Assembly: GCA_016787705.1 (NCBI GenBank)
Contig: JAEUTP010000017.1
Span: 381,511-445,510, forward strand
Length of the DNA stretch: 64,000 nucleotides
Source of the DNA: Bacteroidia bacterium
GTDB lineage: Bacteria; Bacteroidota; Bacteroidia; B-17B0; Aurantibacillaceae
Reading direction: 5' to 3'
A program made the translations under genes and the position numbers. The stretch's first letter is position 1. Each line of letters begins with the position of its first letter. The notes beneath the pieces are model-generated. The model worked only from the letters and a program-made list of their open reading frames with translations, ran no database searches and was not told the origin of the DNA. Of this stretch, positions 1 through 7,880 are shown in pieces.

Positions 1-531
1 CGAATGAATAATATAATCCGTTAAAGGAAATGCATGTGAACTAACAACTGCTTTTTTTTCAAGGTCGTATTTAAGTGTAAAAGAACCAATGCTGGCATAG
101 ATCTCGTTTTGTTTACCTGTAAAAAAACAACCGCCAATTGGTAAAGAAGAATAATATTCACTATTAGGTAGATCTTTTATTAACTCGGCGGTAGTAACTT
201 TTTGCACAAGGTTTAATTTTTGATCGATAAAAGAAAAAACATACAGATCGCTGTTGATAGTCAATATAATCGAAGTTCCGTTTTTACTGATGGAAAGATT
301 TTTTGCGCCATAAGTAAGATCGTATTCATCGATTACTTCAGATGTTTCGGTATTGATGATAGAAAGTGCATTACCGCAAACGGCAAAGAATTTTTCGTTT
401 GGAAAGAATTGAACAAAGTCGTAATAACTAAAACCTGTTTCTTTCGGAATAATAATTTTAACATCTTTAAGTTGTCCGAAACTTAAAAAACTAAAAAAAA
501 TGAACAGGAGTATAATTTGATGTCTTCTCAT
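1..531 (-). CDS. secreted protein of unknown function, 3' part beyond window edge
   Basis: The reading frame is open from an ATG at 531 to the first base of the window, giving 177 codons without a stop, so the C-terminus lies outside. The protein starts with a clear signal peptide (Arg-Arg, then a Leu/Ile/Phe-rich core ending around SFGQ). The mature part has short alternating beta-type segments such as FFAVCGNALSIINTETSEV and ILTINSDLYVFSF, which look like blades of a beta-propeller (WD40/NHL-like). I infer export to the periplasm or surface. A plus-strand ORF inside it (220-486) has no such features and is taken as its shadow. Family not identified. Confidence 0.72.
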   Translation of the reverse strand, partial: MRRHQIILLFIFFSFLSFGQLKDVKIIIPKETGFSYYDFVQFFPNEKFFAVCGNALSIINTETSEVIDEYDLTYGAKNLSISKNGTSIILTINSDLYVFSFIDQKLNLVQKVTTAELIKDLPNSEYYSSLPIGGCFFTGKQNEIYASIGSFTLKYDLEKKAVVSSHAFPLTDYIIHS

Positions 532-579
532 AATAAACGCCTATCAAAGATAAATTTAATTATGAAATAACCTGCCAGA

Positions 580-1563
580 TCATTGCACGATCACTTTTTT
601 ATTTATAGAGCCTTTGTCGGAGCTTATCTTAATAAAATAAATGCCCTTATCAAGAGTTGAAGTGCTTAAAAAGTTATTGTTTGTACTTTCTATCTTTTGG
701 CCCGAAACATTGTAAACATCAATAGAAGTGCTGTTCACTTTAGAATTAACAATTAATTTTTCGCCTTTATTTACCGGATTTGGAAAGACTAAAAAATTAT
801 TTTCAAGATCATTCTCTGTTAAGCCAACATTTGTATTTTGATGAATAACACCAATAGCGTCCAGATCAAAACCTCCACTCCCAAACGCGGTTGGCCATGG
901 ATCGTTGATCATGTTGTTGTAATGATCTCTTGTTGCATAAGCTTTATTTACCGAACCTACCACGTCAATAATTTTTACATGCGTAATGGCGTTGATATTA
1001 ATATTTGAAAAAATAGCAAGCTCCTGTAGATCGAATGGTGTGCCATAGCCGCCACGGTACTTACCAGCAAGGTTATTTATTTTGGTTGGATCTGTACTTC
1101 CAAAACTACCGGTTTGAGTTAGGGTATCGGTTAATGAATGTGCAGGAAAGCGAACAAAATTAATTCCATCACTGCTTACTTCTACCAATGCTAATTCAAG
1201 AAACGAATCATCAAAGCTGTTTTCAAAAACTGCAAAATCAGGGCCGGGACCATTTTTTATAAGGTATTGAAATGAACATATTGCAGTACCTCCGTCACCA
1301 AGGCTTACAATACCGTTAGACATTGCCGGGCCCAATGCCATTGAGCTATCACCTGCGCTTGCAAAACCTAATGAAGTGTTTGATATATCCTGGTAACCTC
1401 TTACTACCTTGCAACCTGTTGCCCAGTTTATAAACGCAGAACTATCTTTATGCATAGCTGTATTGCCAGGTTGGCCAACAGCAGGTGCATAAGTTTGTGC
1501 AACGGATGAAAAAGAAAAAATGCTTACAGTAATAAAGAGTTTTAATAATTTAGATCTAAGCAT
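580..1563 (-). CDS. T9SS type A sorting-domain secreted protein
   Basis: 327 residues with a signal peptide (residues 1 to about 22) and a C-terminal domain of about 75 residues that is a typical type A T9SS sorting signal: it begins near the FLVFPNPVNKGE segment, continues through the IDVYNVSGQKI strand and ends KGIYFIKISSD...KKVIVQ. The substrate would pass the outer membrane through T9SS and be cleaved or anchored at the surface. The body contains DFAVFENSFDDSFLELALVE and VSSDGINFVRFPA, a pattern I have seen in Bacteroidota and planctomycete cell-surface proteins with no known activity. Its start overlaps the end of the upstream CWC gene by 8 bases, so the two are probably translated from one mRNA. 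The binding partner or activity is unknown. Confidence 0.85.
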   Translation of the reverse strand: MLRSKLLKLFITVSIFSFSSVAQTYAPAVGQPGNTAMHKDSSAFINWATGCKVVRGYQDISNTSLGFASAGDSSMALGPAMSNGIVSLGDGGTAICSFQYLIKNGPGPDFAVFENSFDDSFLELALVEVSSDGINFVRFPAHSLTDTLTQTGSFGSTDPTKINNLAGKYRGGYGTPFDLQELAIFSNININAITHVKIIDVVGSVNKAYATRDHYNNMINDPWPTAFGSGGFDLDAIGVIHQNTNVGLTENDLENNFLVFPNPVNKGEKLIVNSKVNSTSIDVYNVSGQKIESTNNNFLSTSTLDKGIYFIKISSDKGSINKKVIVQ

Positions 1564-1792
1564 TTTGATTAAGTACTTTGTTTTTGTATTCCTGGTAATA
1601 TTCCAGTTTTAATTCTTTAAGACATTTGTTGCAAACACATGTGGCTGCTTTTGAACTGATATAATCTTGTTCTTCGGGCGAGATACGGATCTTCATGCAG
1701 TCGCACTGACTAATATCTAAAGGTTTACAAGTAAATTCAGTGCCACAACGAGTACAATTTTGAGGGGTATATTTTGTGCTAAAGTATTCCAT
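1556..1792 (-). CDS. cysteine-rich CWC family protein
   Basis: 78 residues with ten cysteines, in the order CTRCG, TCKP, CDCMK and then CVCNKCL. The spacing matches the cysteine-rich CWC family, small proteins presumed to bind a metal such as zinc. No signal peptide is present, so it should be cytoplasmic. It lies 3 bases after the upstream secreted-protein gene and overlaps the next gene by 8 bases, which suggests one transcript for 2905-580. The biological role of the family is not established. Confidence 0.75.
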   Translation of the reverse strand: MEYFSTKYTPQNCTRCGTEFTCKPLDISQCDCMKIRISPEEQDYISSKAATCVCNKCLKELKLEYYQEYKNKVLNQNA

Positions 1793-1795
1793 AAA

Positions 1796-2905
1796 TTATT
1801 CTTTTATCCAGCCTACCAATGTTAATACATCTTCGGAGTCAACATTTTCCCAGCCTTGTTTATTGGCATTCCAAACAGCCATACCTTGCTGGTAACTTTC
1901 GGGGCCTACAACTAATTCTTTTACAAGTGATGCGATATTATTTTCTGTTTTAAAATTCTTTGGTTGAAAATGATATTTACCAACGTCTTTATCATTGAGT
2001 TTAACTAAATGGCCGTAACTATTTGTTTTGCATTCGTAACTAAAGCCATCGCTTGGTTTGCTGAATTGAAGATCAGTTACCGTGTTTGCGACAACATCTA
2101 TTAAAATTTGTTTACTGCCAATGAAAAAAAGTGCTTGTGTATTACTTACTTTCTGTATTTGTGCATTTTGAGGATCAGCCTTAATGACTACTTTACCAAT
2201 TAATGAATTAGTTTTAGATTCAACATTTACTTTAAAGAAAGAAACCTCTGTATTTTCTTTATTAAAATTAGTGTAAACAAAATTCGAATTATCTAACCAA
2301 TACATTGGCGGATCTGGTACGCGTCCCTCTTTTGTACCTGACTGACCGTAACCGGCATCAGCAACCAATAAAACTTTAGGTTTGTTTTGCGGGTAAAAAT
2401 TTATTTTAAAAGGCGCTGTTGTTTTGTCAAATTCTACATCCTGACCAACTTTTGGTTTGAATAATAAATTTTTTACTTCACCATAAACGTTTGTTTTAAA
2501 ATTGTAAACCGAATAATATTTCCCTTTAAAAATATCGTTGGTATAAAAAATAGCGCTATCGTTACTGCAACGCAATAAATTAGCGCGACCATCCCACAAC
2601 ACTTTTTTATCTTTAAGATCAATAATATTTCCAATGCCTGTAATTAAATAACGGTTATTGTATAAAGTATTAATTCCAAGATCGGTGCGAATATTATCTT
2701 TGCCATCTTTTTTTCCTGAAACAGTAAGCAGTTCAGTACGGCCTGTATAATGCCCGTTCAAAAAATGATAGACCATTATTTTTTGTTTGAACTCTGCTTT
2801 GCCAGTAGGGTCAACGTGTACAACCACCAGGCCTTGCTTAACTTCCTGCGCAATAAATAATGTACTTGCTAAAAAAAATAAAACAAACGCAACTAATTTT
2901 TTCAT
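1796..2905 (-). CDS. secreted protein of unknown function
   Basis: I place the start at the ATG at 2905 (protein MKKLVAFVLFFLASTLFIAQ), eight codons inside the longest frame. This gives a standard signal peptide and removes the overlap with the aminopeptidase gene that ends at 2907. The mature 350-residue part is rich in short beta strands with polar turns (for example VKQGLVVVHVDPTGKAEFK near the N-terminus and the VLLVADAGYGQSG segment) and could be a propeller or a set of beta repeats. No catalytic motif was recognised and no sorting domain is visible at the C-terminus. It is probably periplasmic and cotranscribed with the CWC gene 3 bases downstream. Confidence 0.75.
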   Translation of the reverse strand: MKKLVAFVLFFLASTLFIAQEVKQGLVVVHVDPTGKAEFKQKIMVYHFLNGHYTGRTELLTVSGKKDGKDNIRTDLGINTLYNNRYLITGIGNIIDLKDKKVLWDGRANLLRCSNDSAIFYTNDIFKGKYYSVYNFKTNVYGEVKNLLFKPKVGQDVEFDKTTAPFKINFYPQNKPKVLLVADAGYGQSGTKEGRVPDPPMYWLDNSNFVYTNFNKENTEVSFFKVNVESKTNSLIGKVVIKADPQNAQIQKVSNTQALFFIGSKQILIDVVANTVTDLQFSKPSDGFSYECKTNSYGHLVKLNDKDVGKYHFQPKNFKTENNIASLVKELVVGPESYQQGMAVWNANKQGWENVDSEDVLTLVGWIKE

Positions 2906-2906
2906 T

Positions 2907-4337
2907 TTATAAATTTTTAAAAAAATCAAATAACAATCTTACGCCGTAACCGGTGCCACCTTTACCACGATAACTATCTTTTCCTGTAAGGAAAGCAGGC
3001 CCAGCAATATCCAAATGATAATATGGATAATCAGTATATTTTACTAAAAATTTTCCGGCAGTAATAGCTCCGCCATATGGGCCGCCTAAATTTTTTTGAT
3101 CGGCAATATCACTTTTTATCAAATCATCATATTCATCCCAAAAAGGAAACTCTGCAATACGCTCATGCACATTAAAACCACTGCTGTATAATCTTTCTTT
3201 TTGTTTTTGTTTTGCGGTGCCCATGCCAACAATACCAAACGAACCAATGGCCGCTGCTGCTGCACCGGTTAAAGTTGCAAGATCAATAGTTAATTCAGGT
3301 TTATAGCGTTTTGCATAATGTAATGCATCGGCTAATATCATTCGCCCTTCGGCATCAGAGTTTAGCATTTCAACCGTTGTACCATCCATCATGGTAATAA
3401 TATCTCCGGGCGCAAAGGCGTTAAAGCCTGGGCGATTATCGGTTGCCGGAACCAAACCAATCACATGAATATTTAATTTTGCTTTTGCAATAGCGTACAT
3501 GGCACAGCCAACAGCAGCAGCCCCCGCCATATCACACTTCATAAGATCCATACTGTTTGGTGTAGGTTTTAAACTTAAACCGCCTGTATCGTATACAACA
3601 CCTTTACCAACCAATACATACGGATTCTTATTTTTTGCACTTTTAGGTTTGTATTCCATAATGCTAAAAGTAGGTTCATCTACACTTCCTGCATTAACAG
3701 CAAGTAATCCACCCATTTTTAATTGGGTGATCTTTGTTTTATTTAAAACTTCAACATTAAAACCTGCTTTTTTGCCCATGTCTTTAAACGCATTGGCCAA
3801 ATCGGTAGCATTTAAAATGTTTACCGGTTCATTCACAAGATCACGGGCTTTTGAAGTGGCATCAATTATAATATTTAAATTATCTACATCTCCTTGTTTA
3901 ATATTGCCAACAAGGGTAATGGTTTGCAAACTGTTCACCATTTTTTTTGCGCCGGTTAAATGACGGTTAAACTGGTAGTTGGCTAAAGCAAGGCCTTCGC
4001 CTGCTGCAAGTGATAAAGCAGCGAGTTTTGTTTGATTGTAAACAACAACTTCTTTTTCCTTTAAAAAGTTAACGGCATCGGTAACGGTGGCAGCATGTTT
4101 GCGTATCTTTTCTTTCAATATGTTTAATTCTGTTTTAGAATTAACAACGATAACAGAAATATATCTTCCTAAATGATTTAAAGAAATACTTTTTTTATCT
4201 TCTTTTTTAAGTTCTGCTAAAATATAATCACTTACTTCTTTTGGAAGCGAAAAATCATTAGAGTTTACGAATTTATCAGTAACAATTAATACATTAGAAC
4301 TAGAAACTAGTTTGCTTTTTAAAATTACCTGGGTCAT
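2907..4337 (-). CDS. pepA: leucyl aminopeptidase (M17 family)
   Basis: 476 residues. The C-terminal catalytic domain carries the M17 signatures: VGKGVVYDTGGLSLKP with the metal-binding Lys and Asp near residues 245-250, then the family signature NSDAEGRMILADAL with the second metal-binding Asp/Glu pair and the catalytic Arg, and a GSFGIVGMG loop. The less conserved N-terminal macro-like domain (about residues 1-160) is also present, so length and order are normal. It removes N-terminal residues from peptides in the cytoplasm using two metal ions. It may head the minus-strand run that continues into the secreted-protein genes, with only one base between its stop and the next start. Confidence 0.95.
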   Translation of the reverse strand: MTQVILKSKLVSSSNVLIVTDKFVNSNDFSLPKEVSDYILAELKKEDKKSISLNHLGRYISVIVVNSKTELNILKEKIRKHAATVTDAVNFLKEKEVVVYNQTKLAALSLAAGEGLALANYQFNRHLTGAKKMVNSLQTITLVGNIKQGDVDNLNIIIDATSKARDLVNEPVNILNATDLANAFKDMGKKAGFNVEVLNKTKITQLKMGGLLAVNAGSVDEPTFSIMEYKPKSAKNKNPYVLVGKGVVYDTGGLSLKPTPNSMDLMKCDMAGAAAVGCAMYAIAKAKLNIHVIGLVPATDNRPGFNAFAPGDIITMMDGTTVEMLNSDAEGRMILADALHYAKRYKPELTIDLATLTGAAAAAIGSFGIVGMGTAKQKQKERLYSSGFNVHERIAEFPFWDEYDDLIKSDIADQKNLGGPYGGAITAGKFLVKYTDYPYYHLDIAGPAFLTGKDSYRGKGGTGYGVRLLFDFFKNL

Positions 4338-4436
4338 AAATACATTTTGGTTGTGTACGAATATACAAAATCAAAGATTTAAATCAAATATGTAGCTATC
4401 TAAATCGGGTTTAGGTATATTTTTAGTTAAATTGCA

Positions 4437-4444
4437 TAAATTTG
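4437..4444 (+). promoter_or_regulatory. -7 promoter box upstream of the fluoride channel gene
   Basis: TAAATTTG is an exact match to the Bacteroidota -7 consensus TAnnTTTG. It sits 22 bases before the crcB ATG at 4467. No good -33 TTTG is visible at the usual distance, so this is a tentative call. I looked for a fluoride riboswitch in the 129-base gap and saw none. Confidence 0.4.
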
Positions 4445-4466
4445 AGAGATAATAACACATTATAAA

Positions 4467-4850
4467 ATGAATTTTTTATTGGTATTTATTGGAGGTGGAG
4501 TAGGCTGTGTAGTTAGGTACATAATAGGTTTGGGCTCATTGAAGATGATCAGCTCGTTACCAATTGGTACTTTTGTTTCGAATATGTTTGCCTGCCTTAT
4601 ATTTGCTGTTACCATGTGGGCTATTAATAATAAAGCTGTTTTAAGTATTAACAATAGCGAATCGGCAGCCACTTTAAAACTGTTAATTTTAACAGGATTT
4701 TGTGGTGGTTTAAGCACTTTTTCAACTTTTGGATATGAAACTTTTTTAATGTTAAAACAAGGATTGTATTTATACGCTTTTTTAAATATTATTTTCAGTA
4801 TAATAATTTGTCTTTTTATTTTTTACATGTTTAACAGGCAGGAAACTTAA
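4467..4850 (+). CDS. crcB: fluoride ion channel CrcB/FluC
   Basis: 127 residues with four hydrophobic segments, the normal size for this family of dual-topology channels. The signatures are present: GGGVGCVVRYIIG at the N-terminus, GTFVSNMFACLIF in the second helix, and GFCGGLSTFSTFGYE, which carries the central sodium site and the Phe box residues. It exports fluoride across the inner membrane. It is followed after 2 bases by the queuosine-precursor transporter gene, so the two are probably cotranscribed although their functions are unrelated. Confidence 0.95.
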   Translation: MNFLLVFIGGGVGCVVRYIIGLGSLKMISSLPIGTFVSNMFACLIFAVTMWAINNKAVLSINNSESAATLKLLILTGFCGGLSTFSTFGYETFLMLKQGLYLYAFLNIIFSIIICLFIFYMFNRQET

Positions 4851-4852
4851 AA

Positions 4853-5521
4853 ATGGATTTTAATAAACGTAAAGATCTTGTCTTTATCATCCTAGCCGGA
4901 TTTTTTATTACGAATGCCATAGTTGCCGAGTTAATTGGCGGAAAGCTCATTCAGTTTTTTGGTCTCTTTACCCAAAGTATTGGTATTATTTTATGGCCCG
5001 TTGTTTTTATTTTAACCGATCTTATTAATGAGCATTATGGTAAGCAGGGTGTTCGAAAGCTTACATATATAACCGTTGGTTTAATTACTTATACATTCAT
5101 TTTAATTTCTATTGCATTAAATATTAATGCTGTTCCTTTTAGTCCGGTTAGCGACGAACAATTCAGGGTTGTTTTTGGCCAAAGCCAATGGATAATTATT
5201 GGAAGTATTATTGCTTTTTTTGTTTCGCAATTAGTTGATGTGTATGTTTTTTGGTTGTTCAGAAACAGAACCGGCAAAAATATGATCTGGTTGCGTGCCA
5301 CAGGCAGCACAGTTGTTAGCCAGTTGGTAGATACATTTATTGTACAATATATTGCATTTGTTTTACCAGGTAAATGGACCACAAATGAGTTTATACATAA
5401 TGCAAGTTGGGGCTATTCATTTAAATTATTGATTGCTGTTTGTTTGATTCCTTTAATATATGTTGGACATTTTCTTATTAACAAGTATTTAAAGCGGGAT
5501 GATGATTACACGGATAAATAA
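4853..5521 (+). CDS. yhhQ: queuosine precursor transporter (YhhQ/VUT family)
   Basis: 222 residues with about six membrane helices. Characteristic segments are ANAIVAELIGGKLIQ-like FITNAIVAELIGGKLIQFFG, GIILWPVVFILTDLINEHYG, and RATGSTVVSQLVDTFIVQY, which are hallmarks of COG1738 transporters that take up preQ0/preQ1. Uptake feeds tRNA queuosine modification; the tRNA-guanine transglycosylase gene tgt lies at 15687-16817 in the same window. The start ATG follows the crcB stop by 2 bases. Substrate specificity (preQ0, preQ1 or queuine) cannot be read from the sequence. Confidence 0.9.
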   Translation: MDFNKRKDLVFIILAGFFITNAIVAELIGGKLIQFFGLFTQSIGIILWPVVFILTDLINEHYGKQGVRKLTYITVGLITYTFILISIALNINAVPFSPVSDEQFRVVFGQSQWIIIGSIIAFFVSQLVDVYVFWLFRNRTGKNMIWLRATGSTVVSQLVDTFIVQYIAFVLPGKWTTNEFIHNASWGYSFKLLIAVCLIPLIYVGHFLINKYLKRDDDYTDK

Positions 5522-5555
5522 ACTATTAATCGTGTTTTACTATAGGATTAAAGTT

Positions 5556-5563
5556 TAACTTTG
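5556..5563 (+). promoter_or_regulatory. -7 promoter box that decides the rhomboid start
   Basis: TAACTTTG matches TAnnTTTG exactly. Transcription would begin near 5569. That is downstream of the possible TTG start at 5561 and upstream of the ATG at 5579, so the box argues for the ATG as the start of the rhomboid gene. Confidence 0.45.
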
Positions 5564-5578
5564 GCATTGCCTTTTAAT

Positions 5579-6226
5579 ATGATCACGTATACGTTTTTAG
5601 CAATTATAATTGTATTTTCTGTTTATTGTTTTAGTGACAGGAATGTGATGAATAAATATTTATTTCATCCGTATTCTATTTACCATGATAAACAGCATTA
5701 CCGCTTTTTAACCCATGCGTTCATACATGGTGATTTTATGCATTTAGCTTTTAATTGCCTGGCATTGTATAGTTTTGGCCTGGCTTTAGAAGAGGGCTAT
5801 TTTGGAAATCCCGAGGTTTTTAAAGACCCAAGAATAGGCAAGTTATATTATGTTATCTTATTTACAGGAGGCATTTACGCAGCATCCTTTACAGAATATT
5901 TCAGGAATAAGAACAATCCCGATTATTCATCGCTTGGTGCAAGTGGCGCAATTTCCTCAATTATTTTTTGCTATATAATGATTAGCCCCTTAAGTGATAT
6001 TTCGCTTTTCTTTTTTCCTATGAAAGGATGGATAGCAGGGATATTATTACTAGGAGTAAGTTATTATTTGATCCGTCGGAAAAAAACGAGCAACTATAGT
6101 GATAATATTAGTCATGAATCACATTTTTGGGGTGCTATTTTTGGTATCATTTTTATTTTTATTCTAAAACACAATATCTTTAGCCACTTCATTGATCAAA
6201 TAAAATACTCTTTCGATAAGATCTAA
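5579..6226 (+). CDS. rhomboid family intramembrane serine protease
   Basis: 215 residues and about six membrane helices. Rhomboid features are seen in order: HAFIHGDFMHLAFNC in helix 2, the catalytic serine in GASGAIS (Ser122) and the catalytic histidine in SHESHFWGAIFG (His182), which forms the Ser-His dyad. It should cleave transmembrane substrates within the inner membrane; the substrate is unknown. I use the ATG at 5579 and not the in-frame TTG at 5561 because a -7 promoter box overlaps the TTG. The gene is followed by a separate small secreted-protein gene. Confidence 0.9.
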   Translation: MITYTFLAIIIVFSVYCFSDRNVMNKYLFHPYSIYHDKQHYRFLTHAFIHGDFMHLAFNCLALYSFGLALEEGYFGNPEVFKDPRIGKLYYVILFTGGIYAASFTEYFRNKNNPDYSSLGASGAISSIIFCYIMISPLSDISLFFFPMKGWIAGILLLGVSYYLIRRKKTSNYSDNISHESHFWGAIFGIIFIFILKHNIFSHFIDQIKYSFDKI

Positions 6227-6295
6227 GCATAAAAATAATGCCATTTGTTTTGTAATTACAAAATATTCTTTAATTTAGTATAAATCATTTATACC

Positions 6296-6652
6296 ATGAG
6301 ATTATTATTTGTATTTACATTTTTTATGTTATCACCATTTATTTACAAGGCACAATGTATACGTATTTACGTTGCCGAAAAAGTAAAAGAAGTAGAAATT
6401 CCTATTGAAAGAAGGGAATTTGAGGTGACCATTAACGATACCATGAAATTGAATTTAACATCACAAAGTAATGGGTTATTGGGAAGAATTTCTTTAGATA
6501 GAGGAACTTATAAAGTAAAATTAACGAGCGAAGATTATACAGATGCCATTCTTAAAGATGTTGTGGTTGAAGAATCCAAGTCAAATAATCTTACCATTCA
6601 CGTAACGTCTTTAACACCGGCGCAAATAGAGGAGAAGAAAAAGCAGAAGTAG
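6296..6652 (+). CDS. small secreted protein, PEGA-like
   Basis: 118 residues with a signal peptide (MRLLFVFTFFMLSPFIYKAQ). The mature part is a single small beta domain: a basic-acidic strand, then GLLGRISLDRGTYKVKLTSE and DAILKDVVVEE, which resembles a PEGA or carboxypeptidase-regulatory-like beta sandwich. It ends in a Lys/Glu tail. I cannot name a family with confidence. It likely sits in the periplasm or outer membrane. Confidence 0.65.
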   Translation: MRLLFVFTFFMLSPFIYKAQCIRIYVAEKVKEVEIPIERREFEVTINDTMKLNLTSQSNGLLGRISLDRGTYKVKLTSEDYTDAILKDVVVEESKSNNLTIHVTSLTPAQIEEKKKQK

Positions 6653-6663
6653 TTTATTTGATA

Positions 6664-6778
6664 GAACACAGATGATACAGATTAGGTAGATTTTACTGAG
6701 ATAAAATAAGATTAACTAAAAGTTATTTGAATTGAAAAAGATCTGTGAGAATCTACTAAATCCGCGTCATCTGCGTTC
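6664..6778 (+). repeat. long imperfect inverted repeat
   Basis: The left end GAACACAGATGATAC and the right end GCGTCATCTGCGTTC are complementary at 12 of 15 positions, and the inner parts (around 6680-6705 and 6740-6762) also pair imperfectly. The whole spacer between two convergent genes can therefore fold as one long hairpin. Similar cacagat/atctgcgt spacers are familiar from other environmental Bacteroidota genomes. Confidence 0.6.
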
Positions 6779-6790
6779 CATCTCGAAATA

Positions 6791-7183
6791 TCATTTATCC
6801 AGAATCTTTTTAATCTCCGGCTTAAAATATAAATTCGATTTTAAGATCTTACCGTCTTCTCTGAAAATAGGTTGTCCTTTTTCATCCAGCTTGCTCATGT
6901 TACTGCGATGGATTTCATCATACACTTCTTCTATCTTGTGTTGCAGACCGTGTTTTAAAATGGTGCCAAATATAATATATAACTGATCGCCTAAAGCATC
7001 TGCAATTTCGGTTATATCACCATTTTTACAAGCTTCAAGGTATTCTTCGTTCTCTTCTTTAATTAAGTTATAACGCAGGGTGTAATCTTTTTCATCAATC
7101 AGTTTCATTTCATCAGCGTTGCCGATCTTAAAAATATTATGAAACTCTTCTACCGATTTTATTTTTTCGTATAACTTACTCAT
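6791..7183 (-). CDS. MazG/HisE-like nucleotide pyrophosphohydrolase
   Basis: 130 residues, all-alpha. The EENEEYLEACKNGD segment followed by EIADALGDQLYIIFG gives the ExxE...ExxD metal-binding pattern of the MazG, dUTPase and HisE superfamily, which cleaves the alpha-beta phosphate bond of nucleotides with magnesium. It is probably a house-cleaning enzyme. The substrate is not predictable; it could be annotated as phosphoribosyl-ATP pyrophosphohydrolase-like, but no his genes are nearby. It lies 6 bases after the OmpH-like gene, consistent with one transcript. Confidence 0.8.
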   Translation of the reverse strand: MSKLYEKIKSVEEFHNIFKIGNADEMKLIDEKDYTLRYNLIKEENEEYLEACKNGDITEIADALGDQLYIIFGTILKHGLQHKIEEVYDEIHRSNMSKLDEKGQPIFREDGKILKSNLYFKPEIKKILDK

Positions 7184-7189
7184 AACAAA

Positions 7190-7846
7190 TTACTTTTTCT
7201 TGCCTTTACGTTGTTTGTATTCGTCGTTAAATTGTGTAACGATCTGGTCGGTAATATCTAAAGTAGCGTTGCCTAATAACATTGTTGGTACAGCATCACT
7301 ATAAGATAAAATATAATCGTACTTACCATTGTTCCATTTTATTAAAAAGTCTTTTACATTTTTTTGGAAAGAAGCATTTTTTTCACCAATATCGATAGAG
7401 AGATTGTCCATTTGTATTTGCTTATTTTGAGCTTCTTTTTCTATTGCCTGTATCTCTCTGGCTTTTGCTTCCAATTCACTTTGAGGCGCAATGCCGGCTT
7501 TTTGCGACATCTGAAATTCTTCCACCTTTTTTTGGTATTGCATGCTTAAGCTTTCTACACTGGCTTCAATGCTGTTTTTTTTTCTTTTCGATTCCGCTAT
7601 CAAATCAATAACCTCTAAGCTCTTATCATTTAAAACATCAATATTCACAAAAGCTATTTTACCGGTTGGTGCATTTCCAACAGGTGTAGTAACGGTTTTG
7701 GTTTCTACTGATTTTTGATCGGCTTTAGTTTCTTCTGTAGTTTCCGTTTTCTCAGTTGATGGGTTACTTAAATCATTTACTTTGTAAAATAAAAATCCTA
7801 CCGCTGCAATCAACACAACATTAACTCCAATAATAATCTTGTTCAT
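7190..7846 (-). CDS. OmpH/Skp family periplasmic chaperone
   Basis: 218 residues. An N-terminal hydrophobic anchor (IIIGVNVVLIAAVGFLFY) is followed by a Thr/Glu/Lys-rich linker to about residue 60. Then comes the Skp/OmpH domain: GKIAFVNIDVLNDKS, a long coiled coil (about residues 85-160) and a final beta part ending in YDYILSYSDAVPTMLLG and LDITDQIVTQFNDEY. This order is typical. It should hold unfolded outer-membrane proteins in the periplasm. The N-terminus looks like a retained anchor more than a cleaved signal, which is common for Bacteroidota homologues. Confidence 0.9.
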   Translation of the reverse strand: MNKIIIGVNVVLIAAVGFLFYKVNDLSNPSTEKTETTEETKADQKSVETKTVTTPVGNAPTGKIAFVNIDVLNDKSLEVIDLIAESKRKKNSIEASVESLSMQYQKKVEEFQMSQKAGIAPQSELEAKAREIQAIEKEAQNKQIQMDNLSIDIGEKNASFQKNVKDFLIKWNNGKYDYILSYSDAVPTMLLGNATLDITDQIVTQFNDEYKQRKGKKK

Positions 7847-7864
7847 TTAAATTTAATTTTAATA

Positions 7865-7872
7865 CAAATATA
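7865..7872 (-). promoter_or_regulatory. -7 promoter box for the OmpH-like gene
   Basis: On the minus strand the sequence reads TATATTTG, an exact TAnnTTTG match, 18 bases before the ATG at 7846. It would drive the OmpH-like and MazG-like genes. Confidence 0.5.
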
Positions 7873-7880
7873 AAGTTACC

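Noticed and set aside
220..486. 88-residue plus-strand frame at the left edge
   Set aside because: It lies opposite a longer, open minus-strand frame that has a signal peptide and runs to the window edge.
3499..3963. 154-residue plus-strand frame
   Set aside because: It is the complement of the leucyl aminopeptidase gene, whose motifs are clear; the plus frame has no domain pattern.
4338..4466. Fluoride riboswitch before crcB
   Set aside because: The conserved fluoride aptamer core was not seen; only a -7 box is visible.
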